NCBI GenBank assembly: GCA_024231905.1
Contig: JAAEQC010000117.1
Location: forward strand, 1 to 52,455
Origin: a bacterium
GTDB taxonomy: Bacteria > Krumholzibacteriota > Krumholzibacteriia > LZORAL124-64-63
Direction: 5' to 3'
Length of the DNA stretch: 52,455 nucleotides
The position numbers and the translations under genes are program-made. Below are positions 26,085-34,411 of the stretch, piece after piece (within the stretch, counting starts at the first letter, position 1; each line of letters begins with the position of its first letter). The notes beneath the pieces were generated by a model. That model had not been told where the DNA came from, searched no databases, and saw nothing but the letters and a program-made list of their open reading frames with translations.

Positions 26085-26672
26085 ATGCGTCTTGTCGTTT
26101 CAGCGCTTCTGATCATCGTCATCGTCGCCCTGTCCGGTTGCGGCCACGTGTCCGGGAATTACCCGGTGCCCAAGAAACGCCCGCCGCAGTTGCCGGAGCA
26201 ATACGAGAACCGCGCCGGCGAGGCCCTGCCCGTGGTATGGGAGCGGCCGGGTGAGGTGCGCGTCTTCGGCTTCGGCTGGCGGGATCCCAGCGCCAACCTG
26301 GACCAGCTGCGCCAGGCCATCAACGCCGGCCAGCGCCAGTTCGAGCCACATCTGCGGATGATGGAGCCCATCGCGGATGACGGGTACGTGCTCTACACCG
26401 TGGCCGTCTTCGTCACCAAGGAGGCCACGCTGGAGGTCCCGCTGGGCCGGGTGGAGGTCTTCTTCTCCGACGGCTCGACGGCAACGGACCTGGGCGCATT
26501 CTTTGCCGAGCAATCGAGGAACCAGGTCCGCTACCGGGACTCCCGCAACAAGAAGCTGAACGTGCAATCCAAGTACGCCACTGCGCCCGGAACGCCGATC
26601 ATGCTTGCGTTCATCCTGCCGGCCGAGCACCTGGAAAAGCCGGTCAGTCGTTTGAATTACGTCCGCGACTAG
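26085..26672 (+). CDS. Lipoprotein of unknown function
   Basis: A 195-residue lipoprotein with signal sequence MRLVVSALLIIVIVALSGCGH (lipid Cys at 19). The mature part is compact, with VRVFGFGWRDPSANLDQLRQAIN, LYTVAVFVTKEATLEVPLGRVEV and PIMLAFILPAEHL. I recognise no family. An AGAGGGGG site supports the start at 26085; longer frames to 25647 are unlikely since they cross the pseudogene. It ends before a hairpin and is a single gene. Confidence 0.78.
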   Translation: MRLVVSALLIIVIVALSGCGHVSGNYPVPKKRPPQLPEQYENRAGEALPVVWERPGEVRVFGFGWRDPSANLDQLRQAINAGQRQFEPHLRMMEPIADDGYVLYTVAVFVTKEATLEVPLGRVEVFFSDGSTATDLGAFFAEQSRNQVRYRDSRNKKLNVQSKYATAPGTPIMLAFILPAEHLEKPVSRLNYVRD

Positions 26673-26703
26673 CCGCCCCGGATCCGCGGTCGGAACATCC
26701 CAG

Positions 26704-26735
26704 CCGGCGGCGGCGTCATGCTGCCGCCGGTTTCT
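26704..26735 (+). terminator. Rho-independent terminator
   Basis: CCGGCGGC (26704-26711) pairs with GCCGCCGG (26723-26730), followed by TTTCTTCG, between the lipoprotein gene and the nuclease gene. Confidence 0.72.
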
Positions 26736-26755
26736 TCGTGAAAGGACCCCACCCC

Positions 26756-28177
26756 ATGCGTCTGACCTTCCACGGCGCCGCCCGCACGGTCACCGGCAGC
26801 CGTCATCTCCTGGAGGCCGCGGGCAAGCGCGTCCTGGTGGATTGCGGACTCTTCCAGGGCCTCAAGAAATTGCGCCAGCTCAACTGGAAGGACCCGGGCT
26901 TCGAGCCGGGCTTCCTGGACCACCTGGTCCTGACCCACGCCCACATCGACCACACGGGCTACACCCCGCGCCTCATGCAGTACGGTTTCCAGGGGCCCAT
27001 CCACTGCACCCCGGCCACGGCCGAACTATCCGAGCTCATGCTCATGGACGCCGCCCACATCCAGGAGGAGGACGCGGCGTTCGCCAACAAGCACGGCTTC
27101 TCCAAGCACGACCCGGCCGAGCCCCTTTACACGAGCATCGACGCCCTGAAGGCCCTCAAGCTCCTGACGCCCACGGATTACGGTCACTGGGTCAAGCTGG
27201 GACCGGGCCTGCGCATGCGCTTCGGCAACTCGGGGCACATCCTGGGTGCGGCCTTCGTGGAGATGCGGGTGGCCCACGAGCACCTGGAGAAGGCGCCCCG
27301 CGACAAGACGGTCCACGAGGGCGAGACGACCATCATCTTCAGCGGCGACATCGGCCGCTACGACGTGCCCCTGCACATCGATCCCGAGCCCCTGCCCGAC
27401 TGCGACGTGCTGATCACCGAGTCCACCTACGGCACCCGGCGCCACGAGAAGGAGTCGGTCCTGGACCAGATCCGCCAGGAGTTCGAACGCACCATCCACA
27501 AGCGCGGCGTGGTACTCATGCCCAGCTTCGCCGTGGGACGGACCCAGCTGGTGGGGCTCATCCTGCGCCGGCTCATGCAGGGGGGCGACCTGCCCGAGGT
27601 GCCCATCCACATCGACAGCCCCATGGCCATCGACGCCACGTCCATCTACTCCCGCCACCTCTACGACGGCAACCTGGACGAGGACATCACCGACGACGGG
27701 CGCAGCCGGCTCTTCCCTTTCAAGGTCCACAAGCACCGCACGGTCCACGAGTCCAAGCAGCTGAACACCCTGCCGGGGCCGCGGGTGATCATCGCCGCCA
27801 GCGGCATGATGACCGGCGGGCGGATCCTCCATCATCTCAAGTACCGCCTGGGCGACCACCACAACCTGTTGCTGCTCACGGGCTACCAGGCAATGGGCAC
27901 TCGCGGCCGCGCCCTCCAGGATGGGGCCGACACCCTGCGCATACACGGGCAGCAGGTGCCGGTGGAGGCCCACGTGGGCACGGTCCGGGGCCTGAGCAGC
28001 CACGCGGACCGGGCGGAGATCCTCAAGTGGATCAAGAGCGCCAAGCAGACGCCCAAGCGGGTTTTCGTGGTGCATGGGGAGGAAGAGACGGCTCGGGGAC
28101 TGGGTGAGCTGATCCGGCGGGAGACCGGGGCGAAGTTCGACGTGCCGGAGCTGGGGCAGAAGTTCGATCTGATCTGA
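26756..28177 (+). CDS. MBL-fold beta-CASP RNA-specificity nuclease
   Basis: A 473-residue metallo-beta-lactamase fold protein with a beta-CASP domain. The zinc motif HAHIDH is at residues 61-66. Further marks are FSGDIGRYD, the beta-CASP phrases VLMPSFAVGRTQ and VIIAASGMMTGGRILHH, and a C-terminal LSSHADRAEILKWI motif. Proteins of this group act as RNA endo/exonucleases, as in RNase J or CPSF73 relatives, in the cytoplasm. The start at 26756 has AAAGGA nine bases upstream. It is monocistronic and closes at a very strong palindromic terminator. Confidence 0.92.
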   Translation: MRLTFHGAARTVTGSRHLLEAAGKRVLVDCGLFQGLKKLRQLNWKDPGFEPGFLDHLVLTHAHIDHTGYTPRLMQYGFQGPIHCTPATAELSELMLMDAAHIQEEDAAFANKHGFSKHDPAEPLYTSIDALKALKLLTPTDYGHWVKLGPGLRMRFGNSGHILGAAFVEMRVAHEHLEKAPRDKTVHEGETTIIFSGDIGRYDVPLHIDPEPLPDCDVLITESTYGTRRHEKESVLDQIRQEFERTIHKRGVVLMPSFAVGRTQLVGLILRRLMQGGDLPEVPIHIDSPMAIDATSIYSRHLYDGNLDEDITDDGRSRLFPFKVHKHRTVHESKQLNTLPGPRVIIAASGMMTGGRILHHLKYRLGDHHNLLLLTGYQAMGTRGRALQDGADTLRIHGQQVPVEAHVGTVRGLSSHADRAEILKWIKSAKQTPKRVFVVHGEEETARGLGELIRRETGAKFDVPELGQKFDLI

Positions 28178-28195
28178 ACAGGACGACACATGACG

Positions 28196-28226
28196 AAGGG
28201 CGCCCCCTGCAGGGGGCGCCCTTTTT
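28196..28226 (+). terminator. Palindromic rho-independent terminator
   Basis: A perfect 28-base palindrome (28196-28223) followed by TTT, 18 bases after the nuclease stop. It also lies about 30 bases beyond the stop of the opposing serine hydrolase gene. Confidence 0.92.
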
Positions 28227-28254
28227 CAGACTCGGGTCCATCTTTCCCGGCGGC

Positions 28255-30030
28255 TCAGCGCTCGCCCTCGAGTCCGAGGGCCTCCTTCGCCGCTGCGTTG
28301 TCCGGCTGCAGCTCCAGAATTCTCCGGTAGCACTCTGCCAACCCCTCCTCGTCACCCAGGCGCCGCCGCACGCGGGCCAAGGTGAACAGCGGACCGATCG
28401 CCTCGGGTGCCGCTTCCCGCCACACATCGCAGAGGGCCGTGGCTCGAGCCAGATCGTCAGCGGCCAGGGCTTCTTCCACCAGCGGTCCGACCATGCTGCC
28501 GGGTAGCGGGACTGCGGCGGGATTTTCCGCCAAGGCGGTTCGTACGATCTCCTTGGCCACGTTCCATTCCTGTTCCCGGAGGGCGTTTCGCAGCCGGACG
28601 GTCCGGTCGCGCAGCCGCCCGGCCCGCTCGTAGCTGGCCCGGCTCTCCGCGGTCGACCCACAGGCGGCGAGACCCTCACCGAGGCTGTCGTGGGAGTTCC
28701 AGGATTCGGGGTGGAGCGCCGCGTTGAGGCGGAAGATTGCGACGGCGAGGGTGCAGTCCGCACCGAGCACCGAGTATCCGGCGGTGTTCAGGTCGCGTTC
28801 GAGATCGCCGCGCGCGAAGGCTGCGGCATCGGCGTCACCGTACCAGGCGAAGGCGGCTTGCCAGTCGTTGTCCCGCACCTTCTGGAGGAGCCGGTCGGCC
28901 AGGAGGGGCCGCGGCGCGGGGGGGTGCCGACCGGCCACGAGGTCGAAGATCTCCGGGCCCAGGCGCCAGTGGTTGTACTGGGAGGTGTTGTCGAGTAGGA
29001 CGACGATCACCTCGCCGTCGCCGAAACGCAGGACGTCGGAGCTGTAGCCCTGCCCGCCGCCGCTGAAACCCGTGTAGGGGACCGGGGCCGTGTCCGGCCG
29101 CCGGAGGGTGAAGTGGTCGACCGCATAGGCGTGCCGGGGAGGGCCTTCAGAGTACGGTGAGCGCAGGAAGTCCATCCACTCCTGGGGCAACAGGCGTCCC
29201 TCGTGCAGGGCCCGGTTCCAACGGAGCAGATCCCCGGCCGTGGCGTAAAGGCCGCCCGAGCCCATGAAGTGCTCGGGCCGCCAGGGATCGCAGTCGCGGA
29301 ATCCGGTGGCCGACTTCACGTAACCCTCGGCCAGATCATCGACGCCACCGCCGGCGTAGAGGGCTCCGCTGCCGGCCATGCCTGCCACCGACAGCAACCG
29401 TTCCTCCACGAGCCCGGCGAACGGTCTGCCGGTCACTTTTTCCGCCACCAGCGCCAGCAGGAAATAGGCCGTGTTGCCGTAGCTGTAGCGCTCACCGGGC
29501 GCGAAGAGGAGATCCTCGCTCAGGAACTCGGCAACGAACTCCTCCGGTGCGTACTTGGCCGTGGGGTCGAAGACGGGCCGACTCGGCCCACGCCGGTGGG
29601 CGTCGTTCAGGAAACAAGGGATCCCTGAGGTGTGGCGCAGCAGGTGATCCAGCGTGACGAGTTCGGCGGTGTCCGGCCGGTAGTCCGGTAGATACAGCGC
29701 CAGGGGATCGTCCAGTTGCAGACGGCCTTCGGCGGCGAGCTGGAGGATCAGCACGCAGGTGAATTGCTTGGAGATGGATCGGATGTCGAAGGGCGTTCCG
29801 GGTCCATGCGGCCGTCCCGTGGCCCTGTCGGCCAGGCCGTAGCCCCGGTTCAGGACGACCGAGTCCCCGACAGCGACCAGAGCGACGCCGTGGAAGCGGC
29901 CGGTCTCGTGCCAGAGGCTCAGATGGCGGTCCAGCTCGGCAGTGAGATCGTTCGTTCCGGCTGCGGAGGCGGCGTTGGCCAGTGCGAGCCAGAGGAGGCC
30001 TGTGGCGACCGCGACGGGTAGCCGGCTCAT
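28255..30030 (-). CDS. Secreted serine hydrolase (class C beta-lactamase/S12-like) with TPR tail
   Basis: A 591-residue exported enzyme. After a signal peptide (to about residue 23), the S12 fold shows the nucleophile in SISK (Ser85-Lys88), YGN in GERYSYGNTAY and FSGGGQGY near the third motif. Roughly the last 190 residues are TPR-like helices (DLARATALCDVW and EGLAECYRRILELQPDN), an unusual tail for the family. It probably hydrolyses peptides, esters or cell-wall fragments in the periplasm. The ATG at 30030 overlaps the stop of the upstream propeller gene (ATGA), so the two form an operon. Confidence 0.88.
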   Translation of the reverse strand: MSRLPVAVATGLLWLALANAASAAGTNDLTAELDRHLSLWHETGRFHGVALVAVGDSVVLNRGYGLADRATGRPHGPGTPFDIRSISKQFTCVLILQLAAEGRLQLDDPLALYLPDYRPDTAELVTLDHLLRHTSGIPCFLNDAHRRGPSRPVFDPTAKYAPEEFVAEFLSEDLLFAPGERYSYGNTAYFLLALVAEKVTGRPFAGLVEERLLSVAGMAGSGALYAGGGVDDLAEGYVKSATGFRDCDPWRPEHFMGSGGLYATAGDLLRWNRALHEGRLLPQEWMDFLRSPYSEGPPRHAYAVDHFTLRRPDTAPVPYTGFSGGGQGYSSDVLRFGDGEVIVVLLDNTSQYNHWRLGPEIFDLVAGRHPPAPRPLLADRLLQKVRDNDWQAAFAWYGDADAAAFARGDLERDLNTAGYSVLGADCTLAVAIFRLNAALHPESWNSHDSLGEGLAACGSTAESRASYERAGRLRDRTVRLRNALREQEWNVAKEIVRTALAENPAAVPLPGSMVGPLVEEALAADDLARATALCDVWREAAPEAIGPLFTLARVRRRLGDEEGLAECYRRILELQPDNAAAKEALGLEGER

Positions 30031-30866
30031 GGTCCCTCCTCCCGGTTCGAACTCGGGAGGGCCGTGTCGGTGGCCACCCAGTAGATCTGGCCGCCGCGGG
30101 AGAAGAAAAGGGCGGTGCCGTCGCCGGAGAAGGTCGGGCTGCTTTCGCCCACGCTGGAATTGACGCCTCCGGCCAGTGGTGTCGGCTCGCCCTGGATCCG
30201 GCCGTCGACCAGGCGGACGACATAGAGGTCCTTGCCGCCGACCGATCCTGTCCCGCGGGCGGAGAAGACAAGCCAGGAGCCGTCTGGTGAGGCCGTGGGG
30301 TGGCTGCCGGCCAGGGGCGGGACGGGGCGGGCGGGACCCGCGTAGCCTTCGTCCCCGGGGGAGAAGCGGACGAGACCGGTGGCCCAGATCGTGCCATCCG
30401 GACCCATGGTGGCGGCGTGGACGGTCCGGTCCGTCAATGGCGGACCCGGGGAGTGCGGCGGAGCCCAGCCGTCGTCGTTGCGTGCGGCGAACCAGATATT
30501 CAGGGCGTCACCGGCGCCGGGACAGGGGCGGCGGGAGGTGAAGACCATCAGGCCGCGTCCCGGAGCCAGGTAGGGGTGGCTGTCGTTGCCGCTGTTCGAG
30601 AACGAGGCCTCGATCGGATCCGACCAGCCGTCGCCGGTGCGCCGACAGGTCAGAACGGACGAGGATTCCCCGTCCAGGCGGGTGAAGTAGAGCTCCCGCC
30701 AGTCGGCGGTGACGGTCAGTCCGAACTCGTGCTTGTCGGTGCTGACGATGCCCGGGGCGAAGAGCTCGGGGGACGGCGGTGGAGTCGGAGCCGGCAGGTC
30801 GCCGGCGGAGGCGATGGCGGCGACGAGGGCCATGCTGGCCATGATCGACAGTTTCGGGCGGGCCAA
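30027..30866 (-). CDS. Exported PD40/TolB-like beta-propeller protein
   Basis: A 279-residue secreted protein with repeats typical of WD40-like PD40 propellers: GLTVTADWRELYFTR, HPYLAPGRGLMVFTSRR, HPTASPDGSWLVFSAR and SSPTFSGDGTALFFSR. I take the start as TTG at 30866 because GGAGGATC lies about eight bases upstream and the signal peptide is complete from there. It is coupled by a four-base overlap to the serine hydrolase and may work with it as a binding partner. The role is inferred. Confidence 0.85.
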   Translation of the reverse strand: MARPKLSIMASMALVAAIASAGDLPAPTPPPSPELFAPGIVSTDKHEFGLTVTADWRELYFTRLDGESSSVLTCRRTGDGWSDPIEASFSNSGNDSHPYLAPGRGLMVFTSRRPCPGAGDALNIWFAARNDDGWAPPHSPGPPLTDRTVHAATMGPDGTIWATGLVRFSPGDEGYAGPARPVPPLAGSHPTASPDGSWLVFSARGTGSVGGKDLYVVRLVDGRIQGEPTPLAGGVNSSVGESSPTFSGDGTALFFSRGGQIYWVATDTALPSSNREEGP

Positions 30867-31027
30867 TGTACGGATCCTCCGGTCGAGTGGCGCCCCGCGG
30901 GGCTTTTCGGGTGACCGGGGTCATGATACGGTGCGGTCCGGCCGCTCCCCAGAAGGCTTTAGTCCCCTGGCGCCGATCGGGACCAAGGTCCCGGCGCCAC
31001 GACCTCCTCGGATCGACGGATACGACC

Positions 31028-31972
31028 ATGCGTGATGCGACTATATTTTACGTCTCGAATCTGGCCCTCGGTCCGGTCCTGGTGGCCTGGGCCTGGGCCT
31101 TGTGCGCACGACACCGCCATGCCTTCCTGCAGCCTTTCAAGTGGTACCTGCTGTTGTGGGTTGTGTTCGATTTCCTATTCTACGTGGGGCAGTATTCGTT
31201 GCAACAGGTTCCGGGCCTGGATTCCCGCGACCGGTACCTCGTCTACCAGATGGCGGCCGTCCTGCCTGTACCCGTCTGGAGCCTGTTCCTCTACCTGTTT
31301 CTGGAATGGACCGGCAAGCTCGTGCGCTGGCCCCGTCAGGCCGGTCTGACCCGCGTATTCTGGGCCGTACAGGTACTCCTGCTGGCGGGGACGGTCGCGC
31401 AGGTGGTCGTGGCTGTTCCGGAAGATGAACGCGGGCTGGACCTGCTGCTGGGACGGCTGCTGGATTGGGCCTACCACCTGCAGCTGGTCCTGGCGCCGCT
31501 GGTCCTGCTCGTCGGGGCTCGCCGGGTCGAGAATCCGTACCGCCGGCTTGCCCGGCGCCTGGGTCTCACCTACATCGCCTGTTTCCTGGTGCCGACGGCG
31601 CTCGTCCTGTCCGGGGTTGTTTTCGCCGAGGGCGTCGAGCGGTTCCTCGCCTGGCAATCGGTGGTTTTTCTCGCCGTCAACGTGCCGCCGCTGGCCATGC
31701 TGCACCGGTTTCTCGGCGGACATCCGCCGGGACCTGCCGGCGACGACCTGCCGGTCTCGGTCACGGCGACCATCCGGGAGATGGATCTGAATCGCCGCGA
31801 AGGCGAGATCGCCGCCCTGGTCGCCCGGGGCTTGACCAACGACGAGATCGCAGCCGAACTGTTTGTCTCGGTGAAGACCGTGAAGAACAACGTGTCGAGC
31901 GTTTACCGGAAGACGGGACTGCGGAACCGCGTGGAACTCGCCAACTTCCTGCAAAGGCGGGGTGAGGGTTAG
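31028..31972 (+). CDS. Membrane protein with C-terminal LuxR-type HTH
   Basis: A 314-residue one-component regulator. The first about 230 residues form six to seven membrane helices with no recognised sensor fold. The C-terminal 65 residues are a LuxR helix-turn-helix, LNRREGEIAALVARGLTNDEIAAELFVSVKTVKNNVSSVYRKTGLRNRVEL in outline. DNA binding is thus tied to a membrane sensor. ATG at 31028 begins the hydrophobic region; the ribosome site is weak. The gene is divergent from the propeller/hydrolase operon, a common place for a regulator, so it may control that operon. Confidence 0.85.
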   Translation: MRDATIFYVSNLALGPVLVAWAWALCARHRHAFLQPFKWYLLLWVVFDFLFYVGQYSLQQVPGLDSRDRYLVYQMAAVLPVPVWSLFLYLFLEWTGKLVRWPRQAGLTRVFWAVQVLLLAGTVAQVVVAVPEDERGLDLLLGRLLDWAYHLQLVLAPLVLLVGARRVENPYRRLARRLGLTYIACFLVPTALVLSGVVFAEGVERFLAWQSVVFLAVNVPPLAMLHRFLGGHPPGPAGDDLPVSVTATIREMDLNRREGEIAALVARGLTNDEIAAELFVSVKTVKNNVSSVYRKTGLRNRVELANFLQRRGEG

Positions 31973-31984
31973 GACCGGGACGGA

Positions 31985-32016
31985 CGAAGGGCGCCCCCCG
32001 CGGGAGGCGCCCTTCG
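31985..32016. terminator. Bidirectional terminator between LuxR and octaheme cytochrome genes
   Basis: CGAAGGGCGCC (31985-31995) pairs perfectly with GGCGCCCTTCG (32006-32016) between the convergent stops. Confidence 0.78.
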
Positions 32017-32039
32017 CTTACCGAACTCGCGAGCCGGAC

Positions 32040-33482
32040 CTACTCCTCGTCGTACGCTTCCTTCAACTCGTACCGCGAAATCCCCCGCTCGGTCTTGGGG
32101 TCGGCCTCGTACCCGAGCGCGGCCCAGTCCATGCGCCCGCCCTCGTCGGCGTGGCAGGCCTTGCACTTCAGGGCGGTCTCGGCCGGGGCGACCATGTGAT
32201 TGATCTTCCACCAGGACTCGGTCTCGGCGAAGTCCACCTCACCGCTGAACTCCTGGTCCACCGACTTCATGCCCTGGGCCACGGCGTCCGCCCAGTCGAA
32301 GCTCTTCCAGTAACCCGTCTTGCCGAAGAGCTTGGGTACGGCGATGACCTTGCGCTGCACGTCGTAGGGCTGCTTGCCGCGCATGACCTTGAAGGGGTAG
32401 ATCATGGCCTTGGGGTCCTCGCGGTTGCCCTCGGGCCAGTTCAGCCTGGTGACGTTCTCGGGGTTGATGTGGTCACCGAGGAAGTACTGCCCGCTGGTGC
32501 CTGCGTACCAGGCGTACTCGGGCTGGACGTTCGTGTCCCAGGTGAAGGAGCCCTTCTTCTTCACCCAGGTGTCCATGCCGTGCTCGTCCTTGGCCTTCTC
32601 GCGCTTCTCGCCGGCGGTGGACCAGTCCCACCACATCTTGGTGGGGTTGGCCCGGGCGAACTCGGGGATGTGGCAGGTCTGGCAGGCGACGGACTTGGCG
32701 TGCCAGTTGAGGATATTCTTGCCGTGCAGGTCCGCCTCGTGGCAGGACGTGCACTCCAGGTGGTTGTAACCGCTGGGCGAGGCGAACATGGCGTTGCCGG
32801 CGATGTCGTGGCTCTCGGTGGTGTGGCATTCCTGGCAGGCGAAGTCCTGGCCGTCGGCGCTCATGTGCACGTCCAGGGCCAGGTCGGGCTTGGTCAGGGA
32901 CTTCTCGATGTCACCGTGCTTGACGTTGTTGCCGCCGCCGCCCTTGTAGTGGCAGGCGCCGCAGTTGGCGCGCGTCGGCATGCCCACACCGCGGGCGATG
33001 CCGGCCAGATCGATGGGCTCCCAGACCTTGCCCTTCCATTCCTTGGGCTCGTAGACCGGGTGGCCGGCGCCCGTGGGGAACTTCTTGTACTTGCCGGAGC
33101 GGTCGTGGCAGACGAGGCAGTCGACCTTGGTCTCGTCGGTGAAGTCGAAGCTGCCGTCCTTCCAGCCGTAGCCCGCGTGGCAGCTGGTGCAGCGGGCCCA
33201 GTTGCTGTCCAGGGCGATGCAGAAGTTGTTCAGGGTGTTCTTCTTGCCGAGGGGCACCTGGCCCTTGCCGATGACGTCCTGGACGGGCAGCCAGGTCCAG
33301 TGGGAGGTTTGCATGAAGTCGTGGGCCACGTCGTCGTGGCACTCCAGGCAGGCTTCGGTCACGCTGGGACCGTCGGGAAACGGGCCCTCCATGTCCTGAT
33401 GGTCCTCGACCATGGCGACGGCGGGCACGGCGGCCAGCAGCGCGGTCAGGACGAGAACAGCGAGTCGGGAGGAAAAACGCAT
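32040..33482 (-). CDS. Octaheme c-type cytochrome, tetrathionate reductase family (OTR-like)
   Basis: A 480-residue periplasmic cytochrome with a signal peptide (to about 23) and exactly eight CxxCH heme motifs, with first Cys at 45, 98, 122, 174, 216, 244, 267 and 440. The arrangement, the LNNFCIALDSNWARC stretch and NWPEGNREDPKAMIYPFKVMRGKQP match octaheme tetrathionate reductase-family proteins known from Shewanella. Those can reduce tetrathionate, nitrite or hydroxylamine in vitro; the physiological substrate is unclear. GGAGG supports the start. It is a single gene with no obvious redox partner nearby. A TTGAT-N5-ATCAA palindrome upstream hints at oxygen or redox control. Confidence 0.94.
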   Translation of the reverse strand: MRFSSRLAVLVLTALLAAVPAVAMVEDHQDMEGPFPDGPSVTEACLECHDDVAHDFMQTSHWTWLPVQDVIGKGQVPLGKKNTLNNFCIALDSNWARCTSCHAGYGWKDGSFDFTDETKVDCLVCHDRSGKYKKFPTGAGHPVYEPKEWKGKVWEPIDLAGIARGVGMPTRANCGACHYKGGGGNNVKHGDIEKSLTKPDLALDVHMSADGQDFACQECHTTESHDIAGNAMFASPSGYNHLECTSCHEADLHGKNILNWHAKSVACQTCHIPEFARANPTKMWWDWSTAGEKREKAKDEHGMDTWVKKKGSFTWDTNVQPEYAWYAGTSGQYFLGDHINPENVTRLNWPEGNREDPKAMIYPFKVMRGKQPYDVQRKVIAVPKLFGKTGYWKSFDWADAVAQGMKSVDQEFSGEVDFAETESWWKINHMVAPAETALKCKACHADEGGRMDWAALGYEADPKTERGISRYELKEAYDEE

Positions 33483-33577
33483 GGGTAGGCCTCCGGTCGG
33501 GTGGGGCCGCAGCCCCGGGGCATGAGGAACACTCGGGGCGCGGTCGGTCGGCGCCCCCTAGACAATTTCAAAGATTA

Positions 33578-33592
33578 TTGATTGCGGATCAA
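33578..33592. promoter_or_regulatory. FNR-like palindrome upstream of the octaheme cytochrome gene
   Basis: TTGAT (33578-33582), five bases, ATCAA (33588-33592). The half-sites equal the FNR consensus but the spacer is five rather than four bases. It lies about 100 bases upstream of the cytochrome start in an AT-rich stretch. Confidence 0.4.
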
Positions 33593-33704
33593 GCATTATG
33601 TGACAATTCCGTGATTAGCAGGATGAAATTACTACAGATTTAACGTCCACACAGCGGTCAACCCGTGGCGACGCGGGCCGATGAAAAGGGGGAGGAGGAC
33701 CAGC

Positions 33705-34103
33705 ATGGCCGTGGAATTCTGCGAACATCTCGAGGACTACGGAAACCAGTACACGGTGGCCGAAGCGGCCTATCGGCAGATGCTCGGGCGCCTGGACGTG
33801 GTCATGCGCGAGGACCGTGGCGACCAGCAGAACGTCGAGTTGCTGGAGGACGCGGTGGAGGAGTGGGAGCGCGAGGTGCGCTACCTGCGGGACCTCTTCC
33901 TGATCTACGTGCGGCGCGGCGACGTCGAGTTGCCCGCCCCGGGCGAGGGCGGTGCGACGCCGGATCCCGTCTGTGGCATCTGCGGCGAGCTCGTGTCCCG
34001 GTTGTGCTGGCAGGAGTGGCGGGTCCAGGGCGGCGGGGCCAATTACCGCGGTGCTCCCTTCCTGACGGCCCCCGAGCCCGAAGCCGAGCCGGCGGCCGTC
34101 TGA
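33705..34103 (+). CDS. Small protein of unknown function with CxxC motif
   Basis: A 132-residue cytoplasmic protein. The first about 80 residues look helical (EFCEHLEDYGNQYTVAEAAYRQML...) and a later VCGICGELVSRLC stretch holds a CxxC pair and one more Cys. The tail is Pro/Glu-rich. GGAGGAGGA eight bases before 33705 sets the start. I do not recognise the family. It converges on the selenoprotein candidate, with only four bases between stops. Confidence 0.72.
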   Translation: MAVEFCEHLEDYGNQYTVAEAAYRQMLGRLDVVMREDRGDQQNVELLEDAVEEWEREVRYLRDLFLIYVRRGDVELPAPGEGGATPDPVCGICGELVSRLCWQEWRVQGGGANYRGAPFLTAPEPEAEPAAV

Positions 34104-34107
34104 GCGG

Positions 34108-34317
34108 TCATTCCCCCTGGTCTTCCCGTTTTCGCGGAGCCTCTCCACCGGAGAGGAGCGACCACCCGACGAACGCACCCAGCACGATCATCAAGGCGGG
34201 GCTCGACGTCAGGGATCAGCCGCCGCCGCGGCAGGTGGCCAGGTAATGGAGCAGATAGCCGCCGCCGGCGCCCAACAGGGGGCCGAGCACGCGGCGGACC
34301 ATGCGGTTGCGGATCAT
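34108..34317 (-). CDS. Candidate selenoprotein: small DUF6132-like membrane protein with in-frame TGA
   Basis: From ATG 34317, with AAGGAGG nine bases upstream, the frame reads 33 codons, then TGA (34218-34216), then 35 further codons to a TGA stop at 34110-34108. Both halves match one small family: GAGGGYLLHYLATC before, and SLTSSPALMIVLGAFVGWSLL after, like DUF6132 proteins with C-x-x-G-x-C-x-I-T-S-N-P and a second glycine-rich helix (from memory). The TGA falls at the second conserved Cys position, five residues after Cys29. This is the classic sign of selenocysteine replacing cysteine. A weak stem-loop can be drawn just after the TGA. Two membrane helices flank the C-x4-U pair. A stop-mutated gene is the alternative. 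Confidence 0.68.
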
Positions 34318-34411
34318 ATCGGTTCGCCTCCTTGGTTGCTCATTCTACGCACATTCCTTTGACAGTGCCCGTGGGCGCCCCGAGACTCAGGCGGCAACCG
34401 AAAGGACCGCC

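Noticed and set aside
33578..33592. Certain FNR site
   Set aside because: Half-sites fit but the spacer is five bases rather than four; kept only as a weak candidate.
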